Source: a virus. Taken from it: 29,134 nt of DNA. Both the position numbers and the translations under genes were made by a program. Below are positions 27,914 through 29,134 of the stretch, piece after piece (the first letter of the stretch is position 1; the number at the start of each line of letters is the position of its first letter). The stretch covers positions 1 through 29,134 of the IMG/VR virus record IMGVR_UViG_3300008113_000363; one strand, written 5' to 3'. Below the pieces are notes generated by a model. That model had not been told where the DNA came from. It searched no databases and was given only the letters and a program-made list of their open reading frames with translations.

Positions 27914-29134
27914 TTTGATGTAGCCCTGTATACGCCATCAAAATCTTTAGGCGGTTTTTCGGATGTACGTTCTGCCATCATAGTATAATATCCTTTTAGC
28001 TCTCCGCTCCATATGCCAGTCATCGCTTCGCACATGTTTCTTGCTCGATTCCAATCGCCGCTGCGGTAAGCGGCTAACATTTTGTTGTGTGCAATTTCTG
28101 CTTTGTCATCAAACTTTTCTAGCACCGTGTAAATTTTTACAGGTTCTGTTTTGCCTTTTACTGCGAGTAAATCGAGCTCAATGACTTGGTATGTTTCTTG
28201 CACATATTCAGCCGTTTTTGGTCCGATAATGATTTTAACTCCGTAGGGTTTGGATTGACCTTCAAGGCGAGCAGCAAGATTAACCCCATCGCCAAGACAG
28301 GTATAATCAAAACGCTGATCGCTGCCCATATTGCCAACAACCACAGTATCAGTATTGATACCGAGACCCATACCAAAAGCTGGGATACTTTCTGCCTTAA
28401 TTTCTTCATTGAATTCCTTTAGTGCTGATAACATTTGAAATGCTGTTCTAACTGCATCTTTGGCGTGCTGCTCGTTGTTCACAGGAGCATTCCAAAACGC
28501 CATTTGGGCATCGCCAATATACTTATCAAGCGTACCTTTGTTCTCAAGAATTGCTTTAGTCATTGCAGTCATATAGCGATTCATAATCTTAGTTAGACCC
28601 TGAACATCTTTACCGTAGTGTTCGCTAATTGTAGTAAAGCCTCTTACGTCTGTGAACATGATGCTTAGTTCTTGTTCGTTGCCACCAAGCTGTAATAGCT
28701 CTGGTTGACGTTGTAGCTGTGCTACTAGGTCTGGGCTTAGGTATGTGCCAAACTGTTTCTTAATTTGCTGCTTCTGTAAGAACTCGCTTACAAACTTAAC
28801 ACCATACACATGGAGGGCAACAAGGATAAGACCCAATGCGGTTGCTGTTGCATCTGTGAGCATGTTGTGGTTAACAAACAACCAATAAGAGCCACCGATG
28901 CTGGTAGCAATGCCCGCAACGGTGGTGATTAAACCCACATATGTCCAGCGTGATAGTAAAATTATAATTAAGCCCAGTGCTAATAACGCAGCAATTTCTG
29001 CAAAGTCTGCATAGTCTGGACGTTGAATGTTTACGCCGTTAAACATAGTACCAACTACTGCTGCCTGTAATTCATGTGGATGAACTGGGCCTAGTGCTGT
29101 TGGTACTGGGTTACTAATACCTGCTGCTGTTGGA
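27910..29134 (-). CDS. CHASE2-type membrane adenylate/guanylate cyclase (5' end beyond window)
   Basis: Class III nucleotide cyclase. The first ATG-initiated frame starts at 29046, but the same frame is open to the window end and encodes TALGPVHPHELQAAVVGTMF followed by NGVNIQRPDY, which resembles the end of an extracytoplasmic CHASE2 sensor domain. The true start therefore lies outside. After it come about three hydrophobic segments (residues about 15-32, 36-56 and 66-82 counted from 29046), then the catalytic domain: FTDVRGFTTISE (metal Asp133), DKYIGDAQMAFW (Lys175, Asp179) and CLGDGVNLAARLEG (Asp253, Asn256, Arg260). All key residues are kept and the Lys/Asp pair favours ATP. Such receptors are bacterial, and I know of none as a standard T4-like phage gene. 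Confidence 0.9.
   Translation of the reverse strand, partial: PTAAGISNPVPTALGPVHPHELQAAVVGTMFNGVNIQRPDYADFAEIAALLALGLIIILLSRWTYVGLITTVAGIATSIGGSYWLFVNHNMLTDATATALGLILVALHVYGVKFVSEFLQKQQIKKQFGTYLSPDLVAQLQRQPELLQLGGNEQELSIMFTDVRGFTTISEHYGKDVQGLTKIMNRYMTAMTKAILENKGTLDKYIGDAQMAFWNAPVNNEQHAKDAVRTAFQMLSALKEFNEEIKAESIPAFGMGLGINTDTVVVGNMGSDQRFDYTCLGDGVNLAARLEGQSKPYGVKIIIGPKTAEYVQETYQVIELDLLAVKGKTEPVKIYTVLEKFDDKAEIAHNKMLAAYRSGDWNRARNMCEAMTGIWSGELKGYYTMMAERTSEKPPKDFDGVYRATSK

Noticed and set aside
28158-28409. Minus-strand hydrophobic frame inside the cyclase
   Set aside because: Out-of-frame shadow of the catalytic domain, which is complete in the main frame.
1-29134. tRNA genes, CRISPR arrays, integrase or IS elements
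   Set aside because: No cloverleaf-like stretch, regularly spaced repeats or recombinase/transposase motifs were found; intergenic gaps are all under about 180 bases.

Overview
The window is part of a T4-like (Straboviridae-type or marine 'T4 superfamily') myovirus genome. The evidence is a set of recognisable T4 homologues: UvsX recombinase, gp32, terminase gp17 and gp16, tail sheath gp18, tail tube gp19, neck proteins of the gp13 and gp14 type, gp15, head-completion nuclease gp4 and dNMP kinase gp1. There is also a T4-type late promoter octamer (GATAAATA) upstream of most late genes. Protein style, AT-leaning composition and metabolic cargo resemble phages of marine Gram-negative bacteria. 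The host cannot be named from sequence. No integrase, tRNA, IS element or CRISPR array was seen.

Layout, mostly leftward (minus strand). Positions 1-2440: replication/recombination operon (gp32, uvsX, a partial small gene) behind a strong sigma70-like promoter with a 5'-terminal RNA hairpin. Positions 2444-6562: gp17 terminase, a probable glycosyltransferase and a conserved 424-aa protein. Positions 6628-9365: two proteins with T4-like capsid-targeting N-termini. Positions 9483-12839: a small protein, gp16, a 56-aa gene, gp4, a 148-aa protein and a tail-tube-fold baseplate protein. Positions 12902-18007: gp19, an enlarged gp18, dNMP kinase and gp13-like neck protein. Positions 18024-19193: an early-type gene of unknown function. 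Positions 19256-23159: a tightly overlapping five-gene metabolic cassette (PLP enzyme, arginine:glycine-type amidinotransferase, two paralogous cupin-like oxygenases, NAD-dependent sugar epimerase/dehydratase). Positions 23225-27762 switch to the plus strand: gp14-like neck protein, a broken M15 peptidase, GH19 endolysin, extended gp15, Nudix hydrolase and a 209-aa protein. Positions 27737-29134 return to the minus strand: a CHASE2-type membrane nucleotide cyclase cut by the window edge, and a coupled 58-aa gene.

The late genes fall into two classes. One has GATAAATA 18-41 bases before the start with a Shine-Dalgarno site between. In the other, the octamer sits exactly five bases before ATG, so by T4 geometry the transcript would begin at the A of the start codon (leaderless). 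The second class includes the terminase, both neck proteins, the metabolic cassette and the 209-aa gene. Rho-independent hairpins separate most late units. The most noteworthy cargo is the aminotransferase/amidinotransferase cassette inserted where the neck genes have been split and inverted, followed by the CHASE2 cyclase.
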